A stretch of DNA of 64,000 nucleotides from Anaspis maculata (Eukaryota; Arthropoda; Insecta; Coleoptera; Scraptiidae): contig OX421962.1 in NCBI GenBank assembly GCA_949128115.1, positions 62,041,787 through 62,105,786 on the forward strand, written 5' to 3'. The position numbers and the translations under genes were made by a program. The notes beneath the pieces were generated by a model that saw only the letters and a program-made list of their open reading frames with translations, did not search any database and was not told the DNA's origin. Of the stretch, positions 11,998 through 24,138 are shown one piece after another. Each line of letters opens with the position of its first letter. Within the stretch, counting starts at the first letter, position 1.

Positions 11998-12459
11998 ATG
12001 ACAGACAAAGAGTCTAGAGCTTTGTATGAATATTGGCATAGTATTATAGGAAATATGCACGGTCTTTCAATCTTGTCGCATCTGACCAATAATGGTGCTG
12101 GTCTTTCATTGAAACAGGTGGTTGATATAAAAATTGAAGGGAGTGAGACGTTTTACATGTTTTTCCATTTAATGGAAAAACTATTGTATTACGAATATGT
12201 CTGTTGTGATATAGAAGGTCACCGTATGGGCAGAATCCCAAAAGACATCGGGCAATGTTTCAGTCTCGGTGCAGTATCTGCACTGGTGACTGGTAAAACG
12301 GTAAAACTGTCTTCAGATCTGCCCGGTATTCCTCCAAGGTTTGATACGTATCCCGTCCCCCCATTTGTATCAACCTCCTTCAATTCTGAGTTTGAGAGAC
12401 TTCCTGGTGGTATAGTTCAGGAGTTGACGGGGGTTCTCAAATACAGTTCGACGACATGA
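11998..12459 (+). CDS. Uncharacterised intronless ORF, 153 aa
   Basis: This is the longest ATG-initiated frame outside recognisable repeats on the plus strand. The same frame is open from 11944 but the first ATG is at 11998, and it stops at 12457-12459. The predicted protein is soluble, with no signal peptide or clear membrane segment. It has an aromatic-rich central block (FYMFFHLMEKLLYYEYVCC), then a Gly/Pro-containing C-terminal third (LSSDLPGIPPRFDTYPVPPF). Composition is protein-like rather than low-complexity. No family is recognised. A lone, intronless, possibly frame-broken ORF could be an integrated foreign gene fragment (for example of viral origin), a retrocopy or a chance ORF. The sequence alone does not decide. 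Confidence 0.35.
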   Translation: MTDKESRALYEYWHSIIGNMHGLSILSHLTNNGAGLSLKQVVDIKIEGSETFYMFFHLMEKLLYYEYVCCDIEGHRMGRIPKDIGQCFSLGAVSALVTGKTVKLSSDLPGIPPRFDTYPVPPFVSTSFNSEFERLPGGIVQELTGVLKYSSTT

Positions 12460-12494
12460 CCCTTTTATTTCAGCGCTTTCCATTTGTTGAATTC

Positions 12495-12640
12495 TTCAAC
12501 ACGAAAAACCTTTCTTATTTCCCTACCCCTACTGCTAAGATTTCGATTCAACTTTTCAACACACTCTTTAGCTTCGTCATACGGATTTCTGATCTCATCT
12601 ACAATGGGATTTAGTTATTCCTGTAGCTTTTTGCAAATAT
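12495..12640 (-). pseudogene. Short open frame, coding-like, minus strand
   Basis: On the minus strand a frame of about 48 codons ends in TAA near 12495. It reads as a charged, helix-like peptide (EIRNPYDEAKECVEKLNRN, then RKVFRVEEFNKWKALK). The frame is closed upstream by a stop and neighbouring frames are open only briefly. It is probably a decayed fragment. Its relation to the ORF at 11998-12459 is unknown, since the orientation is opposite. Confidence 0.25.
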
Positions 12641-13884
12641 TGAAGTTGAAGTTCCCAGAAAGCTTCAAAAATGCCCAATCCTATGACATTTGAAGAACTG
12701 TCTCAAAGTTTTTTTTTAATGTAGATATTGTCATTTCATCAACGTCACGAAGGAAATTAATAGGTTATCTGCCTAGAAAAGTCGAATGGAAAAAAGAGGA
12801 AGGGAAGGCCACAAAGAGACATTTACAATTTGGAATTTTTGGTGACTTTTTAAAAGTGGAGATGGCTCACTTAATCTTTGTGGTATTACTTCACTCGAAC
12901 AGAAGACACAGTATTTTTTCAAATTAAGGCTGTTGATCCAGAGTGTACGCATAAAATGCACGCCTGCATACAGCTATTTCTTCAGGAAACATTAAACATT
13001 TCGATCCGCTTATACATGGAGGAACTGCACTCCAACTATTATAGTTACCCACAGGTCACTGCGAACTATAAGCAAGAATGGCAATTAAGAAGATATTCCT
13101 AAGGCGGAATACTGTAATAAAATTCAACAGAAGTAATTATTTATCGCCACGTAGGAGGTAACACAAAAGTCAACTGTTGCTAATATTCATTACGGTTCCA
13201 TATAGGCATATCCTCATACCTAGAAAATAATTACGAAAACGCCGTTTGCCTTACAAAATTGAACCATCTGGTCAAATATTTAGACGAGCGACAAAAAATA
13301 CACCTAAACCAAAAAAGTGCAAATAGTTCAGCGGATGTTTTATCTAGCCAGCCGTCAGCTAACAAAATTTATTTTACAATTCAATTCCGTTGCGTCACAC
13401 TAATTACCTTGTCGGAATGTATCAGACAGATCAAATCCAATATTGGAGATTTGATTATTACTGTTAATGACAGCACGGCTCCGGTTAAAATTTCAATAGC
13501 CCAGTAGTCTAATAAGCTATAAATTGGTCATATTTCGGAGCTTGATCACAGTCGGCCGCGCGGTCTCATAAATTATTCGCCTCATGGATGTGTCAGAGAC
13601 GTACTTACACCATAGACACGCACCAGGTAGGCATATTCCGAAGAGTTAGAGAGAGTCAATGTCAAACCATCTGCTATAAATAACATTAATTTCACATCAC
13701 ATATCATGCGGTTTCCTACCAAGCGTGACAAAATGCGTCTGCGTTGACGGCGGATATTTGTTTAAATAATTAAATCTCGCGGTACCTTACTTTATCCATG
13801 AATAAGCTAATGAGGATAATATAGGGTATTTTTTGATACTAATGATCTCGCCCATGTACATACTTGGAGCTATCTAGCAAAAAA
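12641..13884. other. no supported feature
   Basis: Short frames only. No repeat arms or splice-bounded exon could be supported. Confidence 0.45.
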
Positions 13885-13968
13885 ATGTTGAAAAGGGTTC
13901 CACAGGGCTGTCTCTTTAACCCTTGTCTGTTCAACATCTTGATTTCTGGTCTGAATCTGTTGAAATAA
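13885..13968 (+). pseudogene. Non-LTR reverse transcriptase motif remnant
   Basis: The frame reads LKRVPQGCLFNPCLFNILISGL before a stop. The VPQG...LFNI spacing is the conserved block just before the catalytic YADD-type motif in non-LTR retrotransposon reverse transcriptases. No catalytic YxDD and no longer homologous frame could be found around it. It is a very small fossil, and the call rests on this one motif. Confidence 0.5.
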
Positions 13969-15683
13969 ATTACGACTATCAAGTGTTGGAAATTAACAAT
14001 AGCAACCAGTGTCGGTCAGGATATCCGCTCTGGGAGTTATCCTCGATATGACATCAATCCTTTACCAATTTAATCCGTTACATTATTCATTCATTAAAAT
14101 TTGTCATTCATACGTCTACTCACTCATAGTACCCACTATTGTTTGGATAACCTTGCCAGTTCTTTGAAGAATTGATGTTTGGTCCTGAGCTATGCACTCC
14201 ATCCTTCTAATGAAATTTGAAGCGAACATAACAGAATTTTTATTCATACTTCATACAGATAAAATTTATAGCAGGCGCCTGTCGTCGGCAATATTTCCAT
14301 TATACACAGCGTTTTGTCGATAAAAATTTTCACGTTATCGCCTACTCTAGGTTATCTGCTCTGATGCAACAAAACAAGACTAATCTACAAATTACTAGCA
14401 TAGAGAACTAACATCGACAAACGAGAATTTCTCGACTGAGCAATGGCAGGTGCTGCTATACGGTAGGCACAAAATTAATTAATATTACCTCTAATGGGTG
14501 TTCTGGTCCACTTCACTTGGTATTTTTATATCCACAAAGGGAAACGAGCATAAATCCCGATCGTGACTGATCATTAAAAATGACTTGCGCAAAAAATTGT
14601 TTTTCCCTACAAAAGCTGCAAATTTATTGCATTTATTTACACCATTAATTACTACATGGCTACTGTAAGAGTCGAGGCACTAGTGTAGAATAATATGTAA
14701 AGTCTGTGAACTTTTTAGTTTAATTGTGGTACAAAATACTTGAGCAGTTCAGTTACTTTCACGTTTTGTCAGTCGAGTAAGTTTTGAAGATATGTCGTCC
14801 GCGTAATAGAGTCCATTAAAAAAAGCGCGGTAAAATTATTATGGGTTCAACTGACGTTGATGTATCTTTAGTAATTAAGGTAAAGTTGTAACTATTAATT
14901 ATGTTAATTAAACCCGATTTGTTGGGGTAAACGAAGTTGTGTAATGTTTGTGCCTCGGCCTGTGTAGGTATTAATGAAATGCTTATGATTAATTTGGTTG
15001 TAGATATGTCATGATTATTAGGATTTACAGGTAGGTATTCGTTTGATTCAACAAGCGCCACGTGAAAAGGTCAATCGGATCAACAGTTTTCCTATGTCTA
15101 CATTGTAGAGAAAATTTCCGCCGGACCGAAATGATCAAATGCAATCTCAAAAAGCATATCCCTCGATTGGGCTTCATACTGAGCAAGTGAGCATATTATT
15201 GTCAGCATCGTAAGGCATCAAGGGGTTACTGATGCAACAAGTGGATTGATATATATATTTATTGTAAACAATAACGTCCTACCATTATAATAAATGGTCT
15301 GTAAATACAAGGAATACTTAACAATAAAGAACATTACAAACTTAAAAAGTAAATTAATATTGTGTGTTTATGTAGAATACACTTTTGGTACCTTTCTTTT
15401 GAAAACTGAAAAAAGAGAAATGTATGAGCAATGCAACGCTATGCAATTTTCAGATTTCCAATCAAAATCCAAAATAAAAAAATCAAGGAAGTCACATAGC
15501 AAATTTGAATTTTCCATTTTAAAAATAAAGGCTCCAGAAGTATCTTCTACTAATCCACTTTTCCAGTCGTGACCGTGGCCGCATAGATCGCAAAGTATAG
15601 TCAGCAGCAGCCCCTCCCTGGCCGAAGTCATCATCATAAAACTTCCCATCCACGGTCCCCAGCTCGCTTTCCTCATTAGTTTT
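13969..15683. other. no supported feature
   Basis: Contains an 81-codon minus-strand frame (14816-15061) with no recognised domain, and otherwise AT-rich filler. Confidence 0.4.
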
Positions 15684-15812
15684 ATTCTGTCAAAAATAAC
15701 ATTCCATAAACGTTCTGTTATGTAAAAATTCGTGTCGGCCATTGGCTGTTGCCTAGGTAATAACAGCGTAACAGAGCCTTTATGGAATGTAACTTTTTAG
15801 AGAATCGCACCA
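15684..15812. mobile_element. Small MITE, copy 1 (pair at 42.2 kb)
   Basis: The termini pair as ACATTCCATAAA...CTGTTA against TAACAG...TTTATGGAATGT, with further weaker pairing outside (TTCTGT...AAAA against TTTT...AGAGAA). The centre carries CATTGGCTGTTGCCTAGG. A second copy in the same orientation lies at 42184-42309. Confidence 0.85.
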
Positions 15813-15939
15813 TTCAATATCCCTGGTTGGTAAAGAGTAAAGACAATAACAAATCTAGAATTCTCAATAACGTTGATTGAACGTCCCATCGGTTGTGAAT
15901 AATAGACATCGACCTTTAGGGTCCCCAATCACTTACCGG

Positions 15940-16043
15940 CCGCCGGAAATGGACGGCCGGCCAGAAATTTTTTTAAGGAAAAACATCATTCGGGTCATTC
16001 ATGGACGAAAATTTTCTTGCCGGCCGTCCATTTTCGGCCCCTT
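15940..16043. repeat. GC-rich-armed palindrome
   Basis: The arm with AATGGACGGCCGGCCAGAAA (about 15943-15975) is mirrored at about 16007-16043 with CTTGCCGGCCGTCCATTTT. The spacer is about 31 bases. It is probably a MITE. No target duplication was identified. Confidence 0.8.
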
Positions 16044-19000
16044 AGTGTGTATATCTGTAATGGGTGATTGCAATATTCTCAATATTATGAATATCATGAT
16101 GTAGCAGATGACAATGAGAATCAGTTTCATTCCTGAATATTTAAAAAGTAGAATACTTTCCCTTGGGTCGGAGGTTTTGAGAAGAAAATAAGAACGGTTA
16201 AAAAGAGCGTTGCAGTTTGTAGTTCAGTAAGTGAGACAAAGACAAATTACCGCGCGACCTGACGTAATAAAAATGACATTTTGTCTACTTGGTAGCTGGT
16301 TATGTTTAGGCTCCAAAGTAGGTGGGTACTAAAGTCGAGCTTAAACTAATATTTACAGATTTTTCCCTTGAAAATAAAAATATAAGGGTTCATGACTGCC
16401 ACCTAGAAGGATTTTAAAACGGAAGTTGGTAGTAAAATTATGTTTGTTTTAAAAATTAAAGTCGAGACACAGCTTTGGTATACTTATCTTTCAATTGGAG
16501 TACCAATTTAAAATATTTAGAATATTCCTACTGCTCGTAGTAAAGCATCAATACTTATTACGCAGATTTTTTAGTATTAAAAAAAAGTAACAGTTGATCT
16601 GACTATTTTGAGCTAAGCGCCTGTGCGCCAACTTGCAAAAAAATGTTCGAACAAAGGTAATTCTTCACGGTTCGTGCGCAACTAATCAAAACTATAACCT
16701 TGCCTTGATGGAGTAAACAAAAAATTAACGGTCGAACTTTTTAATTTAAAAATATAAATAATTCCATACAGGTGTGGACATTTTGCATGCAACAACTCCT
16801 TCCCAGATATTCACCAATAAATTTGAATTCCTTATGAGTATTTTGTTTGTTTAGTTCTAAACGGTTTTTATTGAGTTCACTTTTGGTATTTACTAAGTAC
16901 TACGTAATAATTGTGAAATATTAGGCAGAAATATGTATCACTGGAGTTTACTTGCAACATACCAGAAAGCTGACATCATAATTTTGTATATGGGTACACC
17001 TACCTACAGTGTATAGAAGAAACACACGTCTCAATTTATGCGGTGTTGAAGGTGAAGAACAATAAATTATGGTAATTACACGTGGATCCATATTTCGCAC
17101 AGTTAATTATAAATCCATTTTATCGCCCATCTCGAGATTAAACTCTAAATCGAATGTTTAGGTTAACTCGACTCTAAATCTTGCTTTCTTCCTTTAAGAA
17201 TGTCATCGGCATAGCACAGTTACATCACCGTCATTTTTATTTCGGTGATTTAGTGATCGTAAAGCTCGGTTATTAATCACCGTTTAGTGAACTTGAATCA
17301 ACATGTGATTTCACGCACTAAACACAGAAGGAATGCCTAATTTTGGCTATACAAGAATTTCCGACTTTTTCAGCGCTGGCATCTCCAAGGTTGAAAACAA
17401 TGACTTTGAAATCTACTATGTAGCATGTTATACATAACCTCCTAGATGATGGCACGGTTTTTATTTTAACAACAAGGAAGCGGGGCGAAACGTGGATCCG
17501 TTTTTATTTTTAACTCGCAGACAATAATGAGGTTAAGACTTGAAAATACCTTAAATTGTCCATAAATCTGCCGTGCGTTTTGTTCCAATTTGAGCCAGCT
17601 CACGTTTATGTTGTTCGCTTCTTAGCGAATAAAAATCTCCCTGTATTCCATAGCCTGTTCCTGTCTAACTCCTACACTTCATCTCGAGGTGAGTTGGTAA
17701 GCATACCTCATTTACAACCATTCTAGCGAGTCGTTTGGGTAGCAAATGATCATGTGCAGGAGAACAACAACTACGACAACAGCTACACTACAACTACATA
17801 CCTACTATGACTTGAAACGAAGTTCAAAATTTCACGACAATTGTGATGGTTCAAGATTGATTTCGTGCTGGACAAATTCGATTCGATCTGATAAGGTGTC
17901 CCGATACGTGGTAAAGTGATGTTAGTTTTGTACATACATGGGTATGACGTCTGATATGAGTATTCTTATTCATCTTATCTCGAGAGCAGACCGGCGCGGC
18001 AGCATGATGAATGAGTTCCATTTGCTTTATCAAAATTCCGAAACAAAAAACCTTCACCTCTACATTCGATTCCTTGACCGTTTACGAAATTCTGCGTCTG
18101 ATGGCCCACATAAATCCTGCAATTTTGTATATTCATTCATTTTATCTCTACTAAACTTGTAACTATAAATAAGTACCTAGAAGTTGAATAGCTAATAGGA
18201 AGCAAGGTCAACAATGATTTTGATCAGGCTCAATTTGCAAGTGGAGAGAAAGTGAAAACAAACATCAGAAGTCAGGACTTTCAAAAGTTTCTGTTAGTCT
18301 AGCACGGTTCATTTCAATATAATTAAATGACAACAAAAAATGGTCCCTCCTGCTGCGTCCCATATCCCATATTTATTGGCTACCTCAGGTAGAATATGCA
18401 CGAAGAGAGGACACACGCGATGTTTAATTTAAAATCGCAAACATCCATCCTCTCATGAAGAAGAAAAAGCAGAAAAACAAAAAGAAGGGCCATTAGCGGG
18501 AGAGTGGGTGACTCATGTGGTGAAGAAATGGCGAGGCCCAGGTCACGATATTGGGGCTTTTCAATGAGGTGGAAGAAGGGAGATCATTCGGACAAGAACA
18601 TTCAGGCTGGAACCGCTTCCTGGGTCTGGTCGAGTCTTTTGCATTTGACTCCTCTTGTGGCTGATAGTCTTTTAATCGCGACTATAATAATTTTATGAGT
18701 ATAGACGCAGATGAGGGGCACTGAACTATGCACACAGACTACACAACAGTCTGTGGCTTTACATGACACTCTCGACGCTCGGGGCGGTGGGTATGCCATC
18801 ATGGGTGTATCTATCTATCAGACTCGCAGACTATAATATTATGTGAAGATGTTCGATGAATCGGCGTGGCACTGGAAGAACGGATGTTGCTGCAAATCAC
18901 AAAGATTCGAATAGCTAAGGAGGCTATTCATCGGATTTCCTGTTGCAAGTTTACTGAATAAAATAGTCTCCGTACAATCCGTGCAAAAATGGGCACCTAG

Positions 19001-19329
19001 AATCTAGTTATTGACCACCTATTTGATGGACGATGGATATAAACTTCCCATACAATCTCAGGAGACTGCGTTTCTCGAGAAATCATGCAAGTGGATGCGG
19101 AAGGAGGAGCTTTTGAAAAATCTTCAAGGAACATGCATACACTCGGACGCAAGATCAACGTTAGTAGGTTTAGGAGTAAAATTTGCCAAAATCGTGTTCT
19201 TGGCGAAAATTTACAAGGTGTATCATCTGTTTGTTGAAAACACCCATACATGTGATAGTATGGTGGTGGATGATGGTGTTATAAATTTCAGGGGTAGACC
19301 CTCTTATCAAAAACCATGTCTAAAAATAT
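16044..19329. other. no supported feature
   Basis: A long stretch with only short frames (up to 75 codons). A loose ATCACCG repetition near 17225-17275 was the only other structure noticed. Confidence 0.45.
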
Positions 19330-19895
19330 ATAGGGTGCTCCAGCGATAATAGCAAGAAATTCAACTGTGAGTGAACCTCGTTAAAATATGACGAGAACTT
19401 ATGTACCATTTTGCAAAGTTCGGTCTAATGATCCGCACTTTTTTTGGATTTCAAAAACTTGTAACTCAGGAACTTTTTGGCGGAATTAGCTTAAATTTAG
19501 CAAGAGCTAGTTTGTCGGAGTTATCTATCAACCTGCCAAATTTTGGAGAAATCCAACCAGTGGCGTAGAAGTTACGGGGAGGGGGGGCCCACCTCAAGTC
19601 AACTTTTCCTCGGCTGCTGCTGAAATAATTACCCACATAACTCCTATGGCACTTGTTGGATCCTTTCAAAATTTGGCAGGTCGGTGGAAAGTTTCAACAA
19701 ACCAGTCTATGCTGAATTTGGGTTACTTTAACGTTCCAGAGTTACACATTTTTGAAATCGGATAAAGTGAACTTTGAAGAGCTGTATCTTCGTCATTGGG
19801 CCGAACTTTGCAAAATGATACATAGGTTTTCGTCATATTTTCACGAGATCTACCCACAGTTGAATATTTTGCTATCATCGCTGAAACACCCTGTA
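19330..19895. mobile_element. Foldback element, TATAGGGTG / CACCCTGTA ends
   Basis: The whole segment is close to one palindrome. About 250 bp from the left end reappears inverted at the right end, including AATATGACGA, ATTTTGCAAAGTTCGG and CTGCCAAATTTTG blocks. The right end is ACACCCTGTA and the left is TATAGGGTGCTCC, so a TA target is plausible. No coding capacity. It belongs to the CAGGGTG-ended group also seen at 39.2, 54.6, 60.1 and 60.9 kb. Confidence 0.85.
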
Positions 19896-20883
19896 GAGTA
19901 TCTGTGTCCGGAAATGCTTCCACCGGTTCAAAATTGATGGCTGGAAAAATTCTTAAACAACAATATCAAAATTCTGTATCTTTGAAGCGAACCATTTTCG
20001 GACGCTGGTCATGATATTGACAAACATGGTTTTTGATGGGGAGTATTGATATAAATACTTGATGGGGATGAAAAATATGAAAAAATGCATCATTGTGGAA
20101 ATTGTTTGTTTGTACTTTTCAACTTTGTTTTTTTGCTATTGTTTCATTGTACGATAAAAACCGGTCGTTCTGTGATTCCCCTCAGTAATTCCTGATTATA
20201 AAAACTTTAATTACATAAATTCCGAGTCGCCCGCCCTTCTATTGGGTGCAATTTAGAATTTGGCCAATAGGAGTCCGAGTTATTAAAATTACGATATTAA
20301 AATGAAGGAGAACCCACTGCACTAATGCAAACTAAAACATGAAATTTGATATGAGATAACATAATTTGAAGAAAGTGAAAACATTGCTAAATATGTTTTA
20401 TCACTAAAAACTTGTTTAAATTCGCTTCTATTGCAACTTGAGCACCATAATTGAACTGAGAATATGAAATTTGGTTGTGAAAGATACCAAACCACTCGAA
20501 ATCAAGAGAAAAGAAGGATCCTCCACACAGTCAATATTCCCCTACCTCTGGAAATATTGACAGTAATTATGTCTAGATGATGATTATGAGACCTCGGTGG
20601 ATCAAGATTATGGTGTAATTCACTTCACAATGATAATGACAATTTTTGGTCAAATCTCCGCCCCGGCATTATAAATAGGAATTTATCGTTTTCCCTCCCC
20701 TTTGTCCCTGCCCCCATTGCGGGCTTCCGGCGGAAAATTCGGCTTGGCAACAATGATTTTCGTATCCAACGAGGTCCAAATACCCTTTTAAAACGTATGT
20801 TGCCTAACTTTAACATGATTTTTGACTCTAGCATGGCATTTTCTCCGAAAACATATTAGACTATAATATACATATTATAGGTA
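19896..20883. other. no supported feature
   Basis: No convincing frame or repeat. The TA at 20882-20883 belongs to the next element's target. Confidence 0.4.
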
Positions 20884-21351
20884 CTGCCTGCCAAAAAAAA
20901 AGTGCAACATCTTCGCTCTCCAAGAATAAAACGCCCTATTCGCCTACTATCGTCATAAGCGTCCAAACAAAAGTGGAATTCGTCTCTGAAACCATCCTTC
21001 CATTATTCTTCAGCTCCACTGATTTACTCATCGCACTATTCAAGTCTTCGATATGTCGTCCTCTTCGGGTCAAAAGAGGACGACAGAAATTGGGATCGGA
21101 AAAAGAATGCGTCCAGTTATTATCTCCCATTGTACTTACCATTTGTTCCAAACATCTTATAGCAGCCACTTGAAGACAAACATTTTTATGAAGAGCAAAA
21201 AATGGTGAAGGACCAAACCTTTTTTGTCGGTCACAACTTGCCATATCGGTATTTTGGTTGATTTGAGTCTTTGAATCACATTTTCTGTGAAAAACTTCAA
21301 CAAAAATTGGTTCATGACATTTTGGTATTGCATTCTTTTTTTGGCAGGCAG
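20884..21351. mobile_element. TA-flanked 468-bp element, CTGCCTGCC termini
   Basis: The left end CTGCCTGCCAAAAAAA is matched by its reverse complement at the right end, about 16 bp of terminal inverted repeat, with TA on both sides (20882-20883, 21352-21353). This is the pattern of a Tc1/mariner-superfamily non-autonomous element. An open minus-strand frame of 175 codons spans it (20936-21463) but shows no transposase motif and runs past the right terminus. An 11-bp perfect hairpin (GTCGTCCTCTT) sits at 21055-21084. Confidence 0.75.
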
Positions 21352-21609
21352 TATACAACACGGCAATGCATATGTTGAGAAAATCACATTGATGCCTTTG
21401 CCTTCTTCCGGTATTAACCTTTGGAGCGGAGACAATAAGCCTCCCAGAAGAATATTTAGTCACATATAAAACTGCTCGAAGAGCGATGATGGAATGATGT
21501 CGACGATGTTGATTGTTTGGTGCCCGAAGCTAGTGAAAAGTTGACTATCTTCAGATGGGGTTTAATTCAGTGGAGACTCGCTATATCGCTATATCGTCTC
21601 AGTATCAGC

Positions 21610-22370
21610 ACCAAGCAAGGAAGAACTAGAAATAGCTTTGGATGTAATTGAAGAAGTTTTGATAGATGGCTACGGCATGAAAAATCAACAGGTACGCAAG
21701 GGACGTGAAATTAGGGTTAACACGATACTACAGATTGGAAACGAAGAGGTAGAAGACTCAGGATGGTAGGAGTAGGAATAACATTATTAAGCAAAGAATA
21801 GCACAAGCCCGAGTCACTTTCAACAAAAAGAGAGCGCTCTTATGTCCAGGAACGATCAATTTAGCAGTTCGAAGAAACTTTTGAAAACATACATATGGAG
21901 CACCATGTTGTACGGATGCGAACCATGGACGGAAACGAAGCAAAAAAGATAAATTGGGAGCGTTCAAAATGTGGTGCCACAGGCGCATGATGAAAATTCC
22001 ATGGATAAATAGAGTAAGCAATAGGGGAATACTAGAATGGGTGCTTGCCATTTAAAACACTTTGTGTCGGTTTGTGTCAGCTTGTATAAGCTTGTGTCGA
22101 TAACACACAGCAACACAAATCAAATGGAACGCATTTGTGCCGATTTGTGTCGACACAAGTCGACTTGTGTCGGTAAATGGGAAACGCCCAATAGGGGAAG
22201 AAAGGAATATATGGAAAACAGTAAAGAAACTGAGAAATATGATGGTAGGACAGTAGGACACCTTCTAAGACACGAAGAACGAAGGACTAGTCCGAGGTCC
22301 GAGATATACTCGAGGCAGAGGTGGGAATGAAGAAAAGCAGAGCCAGACCCAGATTAGATTACTGTTCCCC
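21610..22370 (+). pseudogene. Non-LTR retrotransposon RT C-terminal remnant
   Basis: Across shifting frames on the plus strand the translation shows, in order: LDVIEEVLIDGYGMK; FNKKRALLCPG near 21820; LKTYIWSTMLYGCEPWT near 21875-21930; GAFKMWCHRRMMKIPW at 21957-22005; and, after an insertion, WKTVKKLRN near 22210. These are the region after the RT palm and the C-terminal domain of arthropod non-LTR retrotransposons. Stops and at least three frame changes make it dead. Only the 3' end is present, as usual for 5'-truncated copies. The clade was not determined. Confidence 0.85.
22045..22190. mobile_element. Small TTGTGTCGG-rich insertion in the RT remnant
   Basis: The segment interrupts the RT C-terminal reading. 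Its ends form a rough inverted repeat (GGGTGCTTGCCATTTA at the left against TAAATGGGAAACGCCC at the right), and the body has several TTGTGTCGG or GACACAA units, one an exact GTCGACAC-type palindrome near 22150. A clean target duplication was not seen. It is likely a short MITE. Confidence 0.55.
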
Positions 22371-22531
22371 GACAGTTACGGATGTACAGGATGTAAGATG
22401 TTCGACCGTTGGGGAAATGCATAAGTTAGCGCAGGATAGAAGTTACGCATCCAACCAGTCTTAGGACAGAGAACTTCAGCAAACTGCATCCTCATGATTA
22501 AGAAGCAATTATTACCCGCTTGTTGAATAAT

Positions 22532-22535
22532 ATAT
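22532..22535. other. Target-site duplication ATAT (left)
   Basis: ATAT immediately precedes the left LTR and is repeated at 28122-28125 after the right LTR. A 4-bp ATAT duplication fits Ty3/gypsy integration. Confidence 0.8.
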
Positions 22536-24122
22536 TGTGGTGCTCACCCCCCTCTTAACCCATTTACGTTGTGCATTTTAACCCTTTGTTTCCCGTGAAT
22601 CAGTTCACCCCTTTCTTTTGTTGACAAACCTTGGTTCTACCTACGAGAGGACCAAATTAATCTATTTCCTACATAGAAACAAACAATTCAAATCACAAGT
22701 ACCTTTATTTTATCTGATTAAATTTGAACAAACATAAGCCTTTTGCTTTTACTGAATCTCATTGTCTGATTCTTCACTTCACTGCTTAATTAAACTCGAT
22801 TCGTAACCACTACAATTTAATTCCTGAAATACGTCATTGCCTTCTTTAGCAATAGTTTACGCAATTTTAATTATCCAAACAGCATGGCAAATTCATTATT
22901 TGTGGAGTTCCCCTGTTAAAGGGTTATTAATCGAAAGAGTTAAATTGGAATTTTATAACTGCAATAATTCCCAGTTTTGTCGGTTCCCAATTATTGTCAT
23001 AATGTCGTCAGTTTAATACCATACGTTTCAACTCGAACTTTAGTTGATGGTTTATTTACCGGTATGATAAGCATGAATTAACCCTTTGGGTCTTTGTTTG
23101 GTACAGTCCTTTCAATAGACTTTTCGAAAAGAACTTTATTTCAGATCATGTATCAGGTAGCTTCAAATGACTTGGCTTTCAGATTTTGTGTGGGGAATTT
23201 CTCGCGCTTTGCATTTCCTAATTTCCGCAATTTTCCGCTCTTATTTTCTACCGCTTCGCGATGGTTGGCAGCCAGGTGCCAGAGCTTGATTGCCACGAAT
23301 ATCTTTTCAGACGATTCGGGTTAACTCTGTCCTGTCGCTAACTGCCTGTTGATTAACCCTTTGGGTCAGGTAATTGTTGCTTTGGCTTAGCCTTAGTTCA
23401 GGGTGACATCTCACCCGGTTCTTTGTGAAGATAGCGTCAGTTTAGTAGGCTCCGGACATCACTTGGAGTTTGCTGGTTCGTTCCGCAATGCCGCACCTGA
23501 CTTTAACCCTTTCTTATTCGCGTCTAACTCTCACTTCTAATTCTTCTGAACTTATAATTTTAACGCACTGACTAAAGCTTATATCTGAAAGGGTTAACCG
23601 CATAGAGAAGAAAAGCCACGTCATCTTGAAGCACCTTCACAGGTGGGAAAGCCCAGGTAATTTACCTCTTGAAATTCAATTAAATCTGACATTACGACTG
23701 TACTTGGGTCCCAACAGCTGAATATTCATAATAAAGATTGCACACCAATTAATTGAAGTACGACTTTGATTTCACAATGATCTGTGCTAATAAACTTCTG
23801 AACACCTGTTCCCTCAATTTAGGGTCAAATAAATCAAATCAGTGATCACTTGCCTTTCTAACTTCAACGATCGATCACCATCAAACTCACAATCACTAAA
23901 CCGTAAACAGCTTGATCAACAAATAATATAACAATAATAGCAGGAGCGCAAAGCAAGGTGTCCTCACTGCGTCACATTCACACACCAACCACCCTTGCGT
24001 CTTTTTCTCGGCTTCCTCAAGCCATGCATCTTTCCCCTCCTACTTCCTGAATTTCACCAGCTGCAGCTACGCTCTTATGCTTAAGTTAACTATTTTAATT
24101 TTAGGCTAGGCCGATCACCACA
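22536..24122 (-). repeat. 3' LTR (element sense)
   Basis: 1,587 bp, TG...CA bounded, near-identical to 26535-28121. It carries repeated TTAACCCTTT decamers (22578, 23078, 23353, 23503, and inverted at 23588). A 76-codon plus-strand frame (23094-23324) is duplicated in the other LTR and is not considered a gene. Confidence 0.95.
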
Positions 24123-24138
24123 TAGCCCCCCTTTTGGG
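24123..24138 (-). other. Polypurine tract
   Basis: On the minus strand the bases next to the 3' LTR read CCCAAAAGGGGGGCTA, a purine run positioned to prime plus-strand DNA synthesis. This sets the element's orientation. Confidence 0.8.

Noticed and set aside
15029..15050. Another AG|GTAGGT recursive splice site (plus strand)
   Set aside because: No pyrimidine tract before the AG and no downstream donor in exon range.
14816..15061. Possible mitochondrial-derived (NUMT) frame, minus strand
   Set aside because: Ile/Asn/Thr-rich composition first suggested a mitochondrial gene, but no mitochondrial protein or tRNA order could be recognised.
15368..15742. 124-codon minus-strand frame
   Set aside because: Its start lies in the MITE at 15684-15812 and no domain is recognisable; treated as chance.
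20936..21463. 175-codon minus-strand frame as a transposase
   Set aside because: Runs past the right terminus of the TA-flanked element and has no catalytic or HTH motif.
23094..23324. 76-codon frame repeated at 27093-27323
   Set aside because: It is duplicated only because it lies in the LTR; no domain and no typical LTR-encoded product.
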